This document shows positions 1 through 7,883 of a stretch of 40,667 nt of DNA, one piece after another. Made by a program: the position numbers and the translations under genes. The notes under the pieces were generated by a model, which saw only the letters and a program-made list of their open reading frames with translations, was not told the origin of the DNA and searched no databases. The stretch's first letter is position 1, and every line of letters begins with the position of its first letter. This DNA is from Thiosulfativibrio sp964601165 (GTDB lineage Bacteria > Pseudomonadota > Gammaproteobacteria > Thiomicrospirales > Thiomicrospiraceae), in contig CAZRMK010000005.1 in assembly GCA_964601165.1 (NCBI GenBank), positions 1 through 40,667 on the forward strand. The letters are read 5' to 3'.

Positions 1-189
1 GCCAATTAACGGCAAATATTTAATCTTTGTGTCGGAATAGTGTTGCAATTCCACTATTTCTATAATCTCTACGGTATAAAACAGAAAGACTAATAGATAT
101 GAGGTCTTGAATTCGCATCACCATCGCAATTTTTAAAGTGAGAAAAAAGCCAACTCGACTAGAGTGTATTGTTTCAGTTCAGGAGTTAA

Positions 190-1296
190 ATGCAACATAT
201 TGATTTAAAAAATAACTTTGATTGTACTAAGAGATTATGTAGTGCCAACCAATTTAGCGTAGCCCCTATGTTAGATTGGACGGATAAACATTGTCGTTAT
301 TTTCATCGTCAATTATCTAGTCAAGCATGGTTATATTCTGAAATGGTAACTACTGGTGCGATTATTTATGGTGATAATCTGCCTAGATTTTTAGGACATT
401 TTGAAGATAATCCCGTTGTTTTACAGTTAGGCGGTAGCAACTCTAAAGATTTAGCTAAGTGTGCCAAACTGGCAGAAGAGTGGGGCTATAGTGAAATTAA
501 TCTTAATATTGGTTGCCCTTCTGATAGAGTTCAAAATAACATGATAGGGGCATGTTTAATGGCTCATCCTAAGTTAGTGGCTGAAAACATTGTCGCAATA
601 AAATCTATAGTAAATATTCCTGTTACCGTAAAATGTCGTATCGGCATTGATGATGCAGAAGATTTTACAACTCTGGTCAATTTTGTTGCTAAACTTGAAG
701 CGGATGGTGTAGATGGTATTATTATCCATGCTCGAAAAGCTTGGCTACAAGGTCTATCTCCTAAACAAAATCGAGAGATTCCGCCTTTAAGATATGACTG
801 GGTGCATCGTATTAAACAACATTTCCCTCATTTATCTATTGCAATTAACGGCGGTATTAAAACTATTGCCCAAGCATTAACTCATCGTTTGCCTGAATTT
901 GGAGACTTAAAATTGCCAGGTGTAGATGGAGCAATGCTGGGAAGGGCGGCTTATGAAACCCCTTATTTATTGGCTGAGGTAGATCAGCTATATTATGAAA
1001 AAGACGAGCTTCCCAAAAGCCGAGAAGTTATTTTAGAATCTATGTATCCTTATATAGAAAATCATTTATCTAGTGGAGGTAAATTAAACCAAGTAAGCCG
1101 CCACATGCTAGGGTTATTTCACGCTTTACCTGGCGGTAGAATTTGGCGAAGAACTCTCTCTGAAGAAGCTTTTAAAGCTGGAGCAGGAATTGAAGTACTA
1201 ATGCTGGCATATAAACAAGTGTCCGCTGAGATCGAACGTATGCATGAACAGTCCTTAAAATATAATTCCATAAGGAAGAATGATGACGCTTCTTGA
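190..1296 (+). CDS. dusA: tRNA-dihydrouridine(20/20a) synthase DusA
   Basis: FMN-dependent enzyme that reduces uridines 20/20a in the tRNA D-loop using NADPH in the cytoplasm. The 368-aa product has the DusA opening VAPMLDWTDKHCRYFHR (residues 24-40), the INLNIGCPSDRVQNN signature and the presumed catalytic Cys122 in GACLMA. KCRIGID, an INGGI phosphate-binding loop and the GAMLGRAAYETP segment follow. A TIM barrel is expected up to about residue 260 and a helical domain after it. The start is an ATG with CAGGAG about 5 nt upstream; the first ~20 residues are a slightly long, poorly conserved leader. It overlaps xseA at its 3' end, so the two are probably cotranscribed. Subfamily DusA rather than DusB/C is supported by the GCPSDRVQ signature. 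Confidence 0.96.
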   Translation: MQHIDLKNNFDCTKRLCSANQFSVAPMLDWTDKHCRYFHRQLSSQAWLYSEMVTTGAIIYGDNLPRFLGHFEDNPVVLQLGGSNSKDLAKCAKLAEEWGYSEINLNIGCPSDRVQNNMIGACLMAHPKLVAENIVAIKSIVNIPVTVKCRIGIDDAEDFTTLVNFVAKLEADGVDGIIIHARKAWLQGLSPKQNREIPPLRYDWVHRIKQHFPHLSIAINGGIKTIAQALTHRLPEFGDLKLPGVDGAMLGRAAYETPYLLAEVDQLYYEKDELPKSREVILESMYPYIENHLSSGGKLNQVSRHMLGLFHALPGGRIWRRTLSEEAFKAGAGIEVLMLAYKQVSAEIERMHEQSLKYNSIRKNDDAS

Positions 1297-2878
1297 AGTT
1301 CCCTTTGCAGAAAAAGAGCAAGCTAAGTCTTTAGGAGCTCGCTGGAATCCTGCCGAAAAAAAATGGTATGTTCCAGAAGATTTAAGTGATCAAATTGCCA
1401 GCTTCCAAAAATGGTTGCCTTCTACTTCTAAAGTAACTAATAATCCCAGTAATGATAGTCACTCATTTACTTTAGAGCCTCTACAGACTAAAAATCAAGG
1501 CATTTCTTTAAGCCAGCTTATGGGCAAAGTGCAGGGAATGATGCGGCAATCTTTCCCTGGAGCATTGTGGATTCAAGCTGAAATAGCTAACATTAATGAA
1601 AGAAGAGGGCACTGGTATTTTGAACTCTCCGAAATGAATACCAAAGGGCAACCAGTCGCCTCATGTCGTGCCATGATTTGGCAAGCCCAAGTTAGCAGGA
1701 TAATAGAGCAATTTAAATTAGCGACTGGGGTAGCGTTACAAGCTGGGCAAAAAATATTATTACTGGCTGAAGTGACTTTTCATGAAAAGTTTGGTTTTTC
1801 TTTAGCTATTCAAGACATTGACCCTGCTTTTACTCTAGGAGAGTTAGAAGCTAATTTAAATAAAATTCGCCAACAACTCATAAAAGAGCAATTATACGAT
1901 CTTAATAAACAATATAAAATTCCAAATGACTTCTTTCGTATAGCAGTTATTGCCCCACCAAATGCCGCAGGATTAGGGGATTTTAGGGTAGATGCTGACT
2001 TATTACAGACCCAAAAGTTATGTGAGTTCCACTATTTTTATGCTGCCTTTCAAGGAGAAAAAGTAGAAACTGAAATGCTAGCAGCTTTGGATGCCTTTTA
2101 TGCTCTACATAAAGCTCATGCCTTTGACGCTTTGGTGATTATTAGAGGAGGAGGAGCTAAACTCGATTTAAACCCCCTAAATGTTTACAGTTTAGCCAAG
2201 TGGATTGCAACAGTAAACTTGCCTGTTTTAACGGGTATAGGTCATGAAAGAGATACTACTATACTAGATGAAGTGGCTGGTGCTAGATTTGATACCCCTA
2301 GCAAAGTTATTGGATTTATTCGACAGGCTATTTTTTCTACCTCTCAACAGGCACGCCAACACTGGGAAATGATAGAAAAGTTCTCTTATATCTATATTCA
2401 AGATCAAAAACAAGCGTTAATGCTTAACGAACAAAAAGTTAAACAAGCCAGCTTGTTACTTATTCAGCAACAAAAGCATGCCTTAACCCCACTTATGATA
2501 CGCATTCAGCAGTATGGCGAATCTTTATTAAAAGCACAAAAAAATACCATCAAGCAATACCAAGACACCATGATTTTACAAGTTAAAAATCAGCTTCATT
2601 TCCAAAAACAACAGTTACAACAATACCAAAACATTATTGCACAAAGACCCCTTTATCTAATTAATCAAGCTAAAGAAAAAAACCAACAACAAATGGCATA
2701 TATTTTAACTTCAGGACCAAAAACTCAATTAAGCAGGGGGTTTGCGTTAGTAAAAGGCACAAAACAACAACCAATTACTTCTGCCGTTAAGGCCATGCAA
2801 GAACCAACGATACACATTGAATTTAAGGACGGCAGTATTGAAGCCAAGCCTGTAATTAAAAATCAAAAGGATATTTAA
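1283..2878 (+). CDS. xseA: Exodeoxyribonuclease VII large subunit with N-terminal DUF5710-like module
   Basis: Catalytic subunit of ExoVII, which degrades single-stranded DNA from both ends together with XseB. The typical XseA core starts near residue 75 (SLSQLMGKVQGMM, OB-fold with FPGALWIQAEIANINERRGHWYFEL). It continues through the nuclease region (VIIRGGGAKLDLNPLN, TGIGHERDTTILDEVAGARFDTPSKV) and a Gln-rich coiled-coil region to the C-terminal SRGFALVKG strand. Before it lies an extra module, residues 1-46, with LLEVPFAEKEQAKSLGARWN and KKWYVPE, which resembles DUF5710. Family members are usually about 450 aa; this is about 531. Two ATGs (1280, 1283) are possible; 1283 is better spaced from AAGGA. 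The start lies inside dusA and xseB follows after 1 nt, indicating a coupled operon. Confidence 0.95.
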   Translation: MTLLEVPFAEKEQAKSLGARWNPAEKKWYVPEDLSDQIASFQKWLPSTSKVTNNPSNDSHSFTLEPLQTKNQGISLSQLMGKVQGMMRQSFPGALWIQAEIANINERRGHWYFELSEMNTKGQPVASCRAMIWQAQVSRIIEQFKLATGVALQAGQKILLLAEVTFHEKFGFSLAIQDIDPAFTLGELEANLNKIRQQLIKEQLYDLNKQYKIPNDFFRIAVIAPPNAAGLGDFRVDADLLQTQKLCEFHYFYAAFQGEKVETEMLAALDAFYALHKAHAFDALVIIRGGGAKLDLNPLNVYSLAKWIATVNLPVLTGIGHERDTTILDEVAGARFDTPSKVIGFIRQAIFSTSQQARQHWEMIEKFSYIYIQDQKQALMLNEQKVKQASLLLIQQQKHALTPLMIRIQQYGESLLKAQKNTIKQYQDTMILQVKNQLHFQKQQLQQYQNIIAQRPLYLINQAKEKNQQQMAYILTSGPKTQLSRGFALVKGTKQQPITSAVKAMQEPTIHIEFKDGSIEAKPVIKNQKDI

Positions 2879-2879
2879 A

Positions 2880-3119
2880 ATGACTAAAGATAATAAAAAG
2901 ACATCCGAAAGTTATCAAGAGAATTATCAACGTTTACAAGAAATAGCCCAAAAGTTATCACAATCAGATTCGATCGATATAGACGACCTAGTCCCAATGG
3001 TCGATGACGCCACCCGTGCTTATCAATTTTGTCAATCTCGAATAGAGGCAGTTGAATCTGCTTTAAACCAGCGTTTAGACAAAATAGAAAATTTAGATGA
3101 GCGGTGTTTGTCAAGATAG
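2880..3119 (+). CDS. xseB: Exodeoxyribonuclease VII small subunit
   Basis: XseB binds the coiled coil of XseA in a multi-subunit ExoVII complex. The 79-aa product has the family pattern: SYQENYQRLQEIAQKLSQSDSIDIDDLVPMVDDATRAYQFCQSRIEAVE, two amphipathic helices linked by a loop with DIDDLVPMVDDA. Length is normal (about 80 aa). The start follows the xseA stop directly, with AAAAGGA about 9 nt upstream, so translation is coupled to xseA. It ends 13 bp from the convergent murB stop, with only a T/A run between them and no clear stem-loop terminator. Confidence 0.93.
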   Translation: MTKDNKKTSESYQENYQRLQEIAQKLSQSDSIDIDDLVPMVDDATRAYQFCQSRIEAVESALNQRLDKIENLDERCLSR

Positions 3120-3132
3120 TTGTCACCTTTTT

Positions 3133-4155
3133 TTAAAAAATAATAACTTCTGGCTCTAGATGAATGCCAAATTTTTGGTCAACATCTTTTTGTATTTTTT
3201 TGGCAAGATTCAAGATATCATTGCCGGTAGCATTGGCTAAATTAACGAGAACTAAAGCGTGTTTTTCGGAAACACCGGCTCGCCTTAGTTTTTTTCCTCT
3301 CCAGCCAGTGCTTTCAATCAACCAAGCAGCGGGTATTTTATAAGAATCATCAACCATCTTGTGATGAGGTATATTACTAAACTCTTGTAATAATTCTTTC
3401 ATATAGTCAGCGGTGACGATGGGGTTTTTAAAGAAGCTCCCTGCATTGCCTTGAATTTTAGGGTTTGGAATGCGTAGTTGGCGAATTTTAATAACTTCTT
3501 CGTAGACTTGCTTGGGGGTAACTTCTAAAATATCAATGTGTTGGAAAGCTTCTCGTAATGGCTCATAAATTAAATTAGCTCGACCCGACTTAAGCTTTTT
3601 TAACTTAAAGGTGACACGGTGAACCAGTAGTTGATTATTATATTCTTGTTTAAAAATACTGGTGCGGTAGCCAAAGTTACACTCTGCGTTGCGGAATTCA
3701 CGGCGTTCGCCATTAAAGATATTTAAAGTTTGTACCCGTGTGATGATGTCTCTAGCTTCTGCACCATAAGCCCCGATATTCTGTACCGGTGCAGCCCCTA
3801 CGTTGCCAGGAATAAAGGCAAGGTTTTCTAACCCCCATAGATTATGATTAACAGTGTAAGTAACTAGTTCGTGCCAGTCCAGTCCCGCACCAACAGACAG
3901 CCATATACTATCTTGATCCTCTTTAGCTACTTTAATTTTGTCATAGCGACAACGAACCATAACGCAATTCATATCATGGGTGAATAATAAATTACTCCCG
4001 CCACCCATAATCAACCAAGGCATGGAGGACAGCTTAAAATCTGTGCGTAGCATCGGGATGTCTGACTGGCGTGAAACCTCGATAAAATACTTTGCCTGAA
4101 TATCAATTTGGAAGCTGTTATGGTTTTTGAGTGTGTAGTTAGCTTGAATATGCAT
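3133..4155 (-). CDS. murB: UDP-N-acetylenolpyruvoylglucosamine reductase MurB
   Basis: FAD/NADPH enzyme that reduces UDP-GlcNAc-enolpyruvate to UDP-MurNAc in cytoplasmic peptidoglycan synthesis. The 340-aa length matches the type I (E. coli-like) enzyme. Visible motifs are the FAD-binding GGGSNLLF (residues 51-58), IPGNVGAAPVQNIGAYGAE, the substrate/FAD segment GYRTSIFK (Arg164), GNAGSFFKNP with the proton-donor Ser240, and a C-terminal HLEPEV carrying the usual Glu. It is the last gene of the minus-strand run and lies 5 bp after the cyclic-nucleotide-binding-like gene. No terminator is visible in the 13-bp convergent gap with xseB. Confidence 0.96.
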   Translation of the reverse strand: MHIQANYTLKNHNSFQIDIQAKYFIEVSRQSDIPMLRTDFKLSSMPWLIMGGGSNLLFTHDMNCVMVRCRYDKIKVAKEDQDSIWLSVGAGLDWHELVTYTVNHNLWGLENLAFIPGNVGAAPVQNIGAYGAEARDIITRVQTLNIFNGERREFRNAECNFGYRTSIFKQEYNNQLLVHRVTFKLKKLKSGRANLIYEPLREAFQHIDILEVTPKQVYEEVIKIRQLRIPNPKIQGNAGSFFKNPIVTADYMKELLQEFSNIPHHKMVDDSYKIPAAWLIESTGWRGKKLRRAGVSEKHALVLVNLANATGNDILNLAKKIQKDVDQKFGIHLEPEVIIF

Positions 4156-4160
4156 AAGGT

Positions 4161-4649
4161 TTAAAACTGAGACATATACTCATTTTTAATCATACGTTGC
4201 ATATCTAGATTCTCTTGTAACATTTTGCGTTGCAATTGATGAGAAAAACGTAGAATAGAACGCATAACATGAAAGACAATTTTAGGATTAGTTTTTAATA
4301 AACTTTCAAAGTCTTCTCTAGATAGGTACATGACCTTAGACTCTTTGCGTGATTGAACTCGCATAGTATGGGCATTACCATCAATAAAACTTAATTCACC
4401 GATGATATTACCTTTCTTAATTGTATTGATATTTAGAACGTTTTTTGGACCTAGTACTTTGACGATATCTAATTTGCCTTCAAGTAGAATATACAAGTTA
4501 CCATCAATACTCTCGGGTTCAAAAAGGACTTCTTTGGCAGTTAAATTATGATATTTAACTATCTTAGACAGAATTTCACATTCTTCAAAAGTTAAATCTG
4601 TTCCTAAAACAGATTTGAAAATAAGTTTAGCTCCTGCACGATGTGGCAT
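4161..4649 (-). CDS. Cyclic nucleotide-binding-domain-like protein
   Basis: A 162-aa protein made almost entirely of a CRP-type beta-roll: LYILLEGKLDIVKV, NTIKKGNIIGELSFIDGNAHTMRVQSRKESKVMYLSREDFESLL, then two C-terminal helices. No DNA-binding domain follows, so it is not a CRP/FNR transcription factor. In the phosphate-binding cassette GELSFIDGNAHTMRV, the Arg that normally holds the cyclic phosphate (PRSATV in CRP) appears to be His, so cAMP or cGMP binding is doubtful. The ATG has GGAGAG 9 nt upstream. It sits between dapE and murB, probably as a passenger of the same transcript. Its role is unknown; a sensory or scaffolding role is only a guess. Confidence 0.8.
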   Translation of the reverse strand: MPHRAGAKLIFKSVLGTDLTFEECEILSKIVKYHNLTAKEVLFEPESIDGNLYILLEGKLDIVKVLGPKNVLNINTIKKGNIIGELSFIDGNAHTMRVQSRKESKVMYLSREDFESLLKTNPKIVFHVMRSILRFSHQLQRKMLQENLDMQRMIKNEYMSQF

Positions 4650-4694
4650 ATTTAGTATCTCTCCATTTTAAAGTTCTCTAAGTGGATTTTACGC

Positions 4695-4910
4695 TTATCT
4701 GTCTAGTCTTTCAACAGGGAATAAGATATCAAAAAACAATCCAATACCTACGCTGAATAATAAAATTAATCCAAATACGACCAGCAGCGAAAAAGCTTGT
4801 TTATTTTCAACAAATTTTTCTTTCCAGTTTTCTGTTTTAATATGAGGCCAAATTAAAAACAAGAAGAAAATAACGGCAAGAATTGGTAAAACAACTGATA
4901 ATATTTCCAT
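4695..4910 (-). CDS. Small two-TM membrane protein, unknown function
   Basis: A 71-aa product with two hydrophobic segments, roughly residues 3-22 (ILSVVLPILAVIFFLFLIWP) and 42-64 (LLVVFGLILLFSVGIGLFFDIL). A short charged loop separates them (KTENWKEKFVENKQ) and the tail is VERLDR. I do not recognise a family. It lies between dapE (29 bp away) and the cyclic-nucleotide-binding-like gene (45 bp away) on the same strand. The ribosome site is weak (AGGA about 14 nt from ATG). Length, membrane character and codon use like its neighbours favour a real gene, but no function can be assigned. Confidence 0.6.
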   Translation of the reverse strand: MEILSVVLPILAVIFFLFLIWPHIKTENWKEKFVENKQAFSLLVVFGLILLFSVGIGLFFDILFPVERLDR

Positions 4911-4939
4911 ATTTATTTAAGTTTTTCCTAAACATTGGT

Positions 4940-6076
4940 CTAATCTAAGAGCAGATTCTCTAAGGTTCTTTGGTAAATAAGAGTTAGTTTATTTAAATCT
5001 TCAGTGCTAACGCATTCATCTATTTTGTGAATGGTGGTATTTAAAGGCCCTAGTTCAATAACTTGAGCTCCGGTTGGTGCAATAAAGCGACCATCTGAAG
5101 TGCCTCCACTGGTTGAAAGTTCTGTTTTATAACCCATTTCTGTTTGAATAGCTTTAGAAACTGCCTGAATCAACTCGCCCTTAGCAGGGGTAATAAAAGG
5201 CAGGCCTGATAAGTTCCATTCTATTTCATAATTGAAAGGGTATTGATCTAAAACAGCATGAACTGTTTGTTTCAAAGTATCAGGAGAGTGCTCGGTTGAA
5301 AAACGAAAATTAAATAACATTTCAACTGTTCCAGGAATGACATTAGTGACGCCAGTACCCGATGTTAAGTTGGAAATTTGAAAGGAAGTAGGGGGGAAAT
5401 ATTCATTGCCTTTATCCCATTTTAAATTAACTAATTGTTCTAAAGCAGGGGCAAAAGCATGAATAGGGTTGTCGGCGAGCTGAGGGTAGGCGATGTGACC
5501 TTGCACCCCTTTTACTGTGAGCTTGGCGTTAAGAGATCCACGGCGACCATTTTTAATGGAGTCTCCTAGTTTTTGGCTACTGGAGGGTTCTCCTACTAAG
5601 CAATAATCTATTTTCTCTCCTCTAGCTTTAAGAGTTTCAATTACTCTAACTGTACCGTCTACGGCAGGGCCTTCTTCATCACTGGTAATTAAAAACCCAA
5701 TAGAACCTTTTGAGTCAGGGTGCTGCTGTAAGAATTGTTTGCAAGCCACCATAAAACAAGCAATAGAACTTTTCATGTCGGCAGTGCCACGACCTATCAT
5801 CATACCTTCTTCGGTGATATGAGCAGAAAAAGGTGGGTGTGACCAATCTTCTTCTGGGCCGGTGGGTACAACATCAGTATGACCCGCAAAAACAATAAAA
5901 GGTTTTTCTGTTCCACGTCGAGCCCAAAGATTATCTACCTCGCCAAAAGGCATTTTTTCGATATTAAAACCTAGTGGAGCAAGGTAGTCTGCAATAATAA
6001 CTTGGCAACCTTTGTCATCAGGGGTAATTGAATTAATTTGAATTAACTTTTGTGCGAGCTGAATGGTTTCGGACAT
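4940..6076 (-). CDS. dapE: Succinyl-diaminopimelate desuccinylase
   Basis: Dizinc amidohydrolase (M20 family) that converts N-succinyl-LL-diaminopimelate to LL-DAP and succinate, feeding lysine and peptidoglycan synthesis. The 378-aa product has the metal ligands FAGHTDVVPTGP (His66, Asp68), GRGTADMKSSIACF, ITSDEEGPAVDGT with the catalytic/ligand Glu pair, a VGEPSSSQKLGD segment, and the C-terminal TIHKIDECV His ligand. Length equals the family norm. It is 15 bp downstream of the ArsC/YffB-like gene, with dapD just upstream of that; the yffB-dapE pairing also occurs in E. coli. All three are probably cotranscribed. Confidence 0.96.
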   Translation of the reverse strand: MSETIQLAQKLIQINSITPDDKGCQVIIADYLAPLGFNIEKMPFGEVDNLWARRGTEKPFIVFAGHTDVVPTGPEEDWSHPPFSAHITEEGMMIGRGTADMKSSIACFMVACKQFLQQHPDSKGSIGFLITSDEEGPAVDGTVRVIETLKARGEKIDYCLVGEPSSSQKLGDSIKNGRRGSLNAKLTVKGVQGHIAYPQLADNPIHAFAPALEQLVNLKWDKGNEYFPPTSFQISNLTSGTGVTNVIPGTVEMLFNFRFSTEHSPDTLKQTVHAVLDQYPFNYEIEWNLSGLPFITPAKGELIQAVSKAIQTEMGYKTELSTSGGTSDGRFIAPTGAQVIELGPLNTTIHKIDECVSTEDLNKLTLIYQRTLENLLLD

Positions 6077-6091
6077 GGTAAAATTTCCTAA

Positions 6092-6433
6092 TTAAACGAT
6101 ATCTTGGTAGTCAGATTCTTTAAAACCAAAGATAATATTTGTTGAGGTTTGCAGTAATGGGCGTTTGATAAGGGTAGGGGTTTTAATTAAACTTTCTAAG
6201 TTTTGAGTTTTTATTAATTCTATTTGTTGTGCGGTAGAAAGTGCTTTCCAAGCTTGACTGCGTTTATTTACAATATCTTCAAAACTGGCAATTTTTAACC
6301 AAGATTGAATGTGTTCACTGGTAAAGTCTGGCTTGCGAAAATTAATAAATTCAACTTCTATGTGATTTTCATCTAACCACTTTCTAGCTTTACGAACCGT
6401 ATCACAATTGGTAATGCCAAAAAGTTTAATCAT
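6092..6433 (-). CDS. ArsC/Spx-family protein (YffB-like)
   Basis: A 113-aa thioredoxin-fold protein of the ArsC/Spx superfamily. It opens with IKLFGITNCDTVRKARKWLDENHIEVEFINFRK, where Cys10 is the single cysteine at the arsenate-reductase position. It ends with the TLIKRPLLQT signature and a short acidic tail. The CDTVRKA form matches YffB-type proteins (CDTIKKA) rather than true arsenate reductase, so an arsenate role should not be assumed. YffB genes commonly sit next to dapE, as here. The start is an ATG 2 bp after the dapD stop, consistent with one operon. The biochemical role of YffB is not established; a glutathione-linked thiol reductase role has been proposed. Confidence 0.85.
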   Translation of the reverse strand: MIKLFGITNCDTVRKARKWLDENHIEVEFINFRKPDFTSEHIQSWLKIASFEDIVNKRSQAWKALSTAQQIELIKTQNLESLIKTPTLIKRPLLQTSTNIIFGFKESDYQDIV

Positions 6434-6435
6434 TT

Positions 6436-7263
6436 TTAAATGTCTCTTAATAGTGCATTAATGCCTACTTTACTAAGAGTTTTAGCATCTACTTTTTTAA
6501 CGATAACTGCACAGTAAAGGCTATAAGTACCGCACTTAGAAGGTAGATTTCCAGAAACCACAACTGAACCTGCAGGGACGCGCCCGTAATGAACTTCGCC
6601 TGTTGCGCGGTCAAAAATGCGGGTAGACTGACCAATGTAAACTCCCATAGAAATAACCGAACCTTCTTCAACAATAACTCCTTCAACAACTTCAGAGCGT
6701 GCACCAATAAAGCAATTATCTTCGATAATGGTTGGAGAAGCTTGTAGAGGCTCTAAAACTCCACCAATACCAACCCCACCAGAAATATGAACATTTTTAC
6801 CAATTTGAGCGCAGGACCCTACGGTTGCCCAAGTATCTATCATTGAACCCTCACCTACATAAGCTCCGATATTTACATAAGATGGCATTAATACTGTGCT
6901 AGGGGCAATGAAAGATCCGCGACGAGCCATTGCTGGTGGGGCAACGCGAATCCCTGCCTCTTCAAAATCAGCTTGTGACCAATCAACAAATTTGGAAGGT
7001 ACTTTATCGAAATAACGGGTTTCACAAGAATCCATCACATAGTTGTTTTCGGTGCGAAAAGACAAAAGTACCGCTTTTTTTAGCCACTCGTTAACCTGCC
7101 AGTCACCCACTGCACGTTGCTCGGCAACCCGCATTTTTCCAGAATCGAGCAATAAAATAGTTTCTTTAATAGCTTCTTTAATTTCTGCTGATACATTTTG
7201 TGGTGTGATTTCGGCTTTTTGCTCAAAAGCGGCTTCAATAATCTTTTGTAAATCTACTGACAT
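6436..7263 (-). CDS. dapD: 2,3,4,5-tetrahydropyridine-2,6-dicarboxylate N-succinyltransferase
   Basis: Trimeric left-handed beta-helix enzyme that adds succinyl from succinyl-CoA to tetrahydrodipicolinate, the entry to the succinylase route of DAP/lysine synthesis. The 275-aa length equals the E. coli enzyme. Visible are the N-terminal helical domain, DSGKMRVAEQ, the hexapeptide-repeat region MPSYVNIGAYVGEGSMIDTW / ATVGSCAQIGKNVHISGGVGIGG, and EDNCFIGARSEVVEGVIVEEG. It is the first gene of the minus-strand run; dapE two genes downstream supplies a later step. Its upstream region (7264-7321) abuts the palindromic element at 7322-7483, so its promoter lies beside or partly within that repeat. 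Confidence 0.97.
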   Translation of the reverse strand: MSVDLQKIIEAAFEQKAEITPQNVSAEIKEAIKETILLLDSGKMRVAEQRAVGDWQVNEWLKKAVLLSFRTENNYVMDSCETRYFDKVPSKFVDWSQADFEEAGIRVAPPAMARRGSFIAPSTVLMPSYVNIGAYVGEGSMIDTWATVGSCAQIGKNVHISGGVGIGGVLEPLQASPTIIEDNCFIGARSEVVEGVIVEEGSVISMGVYIGQSTRIFDRATGEVHYGRVPAGSVVVSGNLPSKCGTYSLYCAVIVKKVDAKTLSKVGINALLRDI

Positions 7264-7321
7264 TTTATTTTCCGTTAATATATGATTAAATTAATTGAAA
7301 AAATTATATCATCTTTAGATA

Positions 7322-7483
7322 GAGACCTTTGCATAAGTTAAAGTGCAGTTTAGTTAATGCAGAAAATAGTGCATTTTTTATCCAAAAATGAGGAGAATAG
7401 CTAGCTATTTGATGAGTTTTTGGGTAGAAAAGGTGCTGTTTTATGCGTTTCATAAACTGTGATTTAACTTATGCAAAGATCTA
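7322..7483. repeat. Palindromic MITE-like element, copy 1 (complete)
   Basis: A 162-bp element that starts GAGACCTTTGCATAAGTTAA and ends with an imperfect reverse complement (TTTAACTTATGCAAAGATCT). The two arms are alignable along their whole length and meet at AATAGCTAGCTATT (7396-7409), the exact centre of the element. There is no reading frame. The related copy at 40454-40612 has the same tips and the same central palindrome, which identifies a mobile non-autonomous family. The tips resemble ends of IS5-family transposons, but I cannot confirm the parent. It lies between divergent dapD and the VOC gene and ends 11 bp before the VOC start codon. Confidence 0.8.
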
Positions 7484-7494
7484 ATGAGAAATAA

Positions 7495-7878
7495 ATGTCA
7501 AAAATATTGGGTCTTGATCATGTAAGCGTGATTGTAAAAGATGCAGAAGCTTCTTTAAGATTTTATCAATCTTTATTAAATTTATCATTATTAAAACGTC
7601 CAGATTTAGGGTTTCCTGGTTATTGGTTAGATTTGTTGTATGGTCAGAGTTTGCATATTATGCAACTAGATAATCCTAATAAGGGCTTAATTAGACCAGA
7701 GCATGGCGGGCGAGATTTTCATTTTGCTCTACGAGTATCATCGGTTGAAGGTTATATTTCTATTTTAGATAAACAAAGTATTCTCTATACTCGTAGCCAG
7801 TCTGGAAGAAAAGCTGTGTTCATAAAAGATCTTGATTATAATGCGTTTGAATTATTTGAAAATGTTAAGGAAAAGTAA
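7495..7878 (+). CDS. VOC-family (glyoxalase/bleomycin-resistance fold) protein
   Basis: A 127-aa protein with a vicinal-oxygen-chelate fold: LDHVSVIVKDAEASLRFYQSLL at the N-terminus gives the first metal-type His, and DFHFALRV and YNAFELFE near the end supply further possible His/Glu ligands. This supports two beta-alpha-beta-beta-beta modules. The substrate cannot be inferred; it is shorter than typical glyoxalase I and lacks its flanking motifs. The start codon lies 11 bp after a palindromic MITE, so the promoter and leader are probably supplied by that element. The DUF3087-like gene follows after 5 bp, suggesting an operon. Confidence 0.82.
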   Translation: MSKILGLDHVSVIVKDAEASLRFYQSLLNLSLLKRPDLGFPGYWLDLLYGQSLHIMQLDNPNKGLIRPEHGGRDFHFALRVSSVEGYISILDKQSILYTRSQSGRKAVFIKDLDYNAFELFENVKEK

Positions 7879-7883
7879 AATAA

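Noticed and set aside
43..66. TTGCAA and TATAAT upstream of dusA as a promoter
   Set aside because: The spacing is only 12 bp, too short for a sigma-70 promoter; no other good -35 is placed correctly.
2884..3126. Minus-strand frame opposite xseB
   Set aside because: It mirrors a well-supported gene and shows no independent domain or ribosome site.
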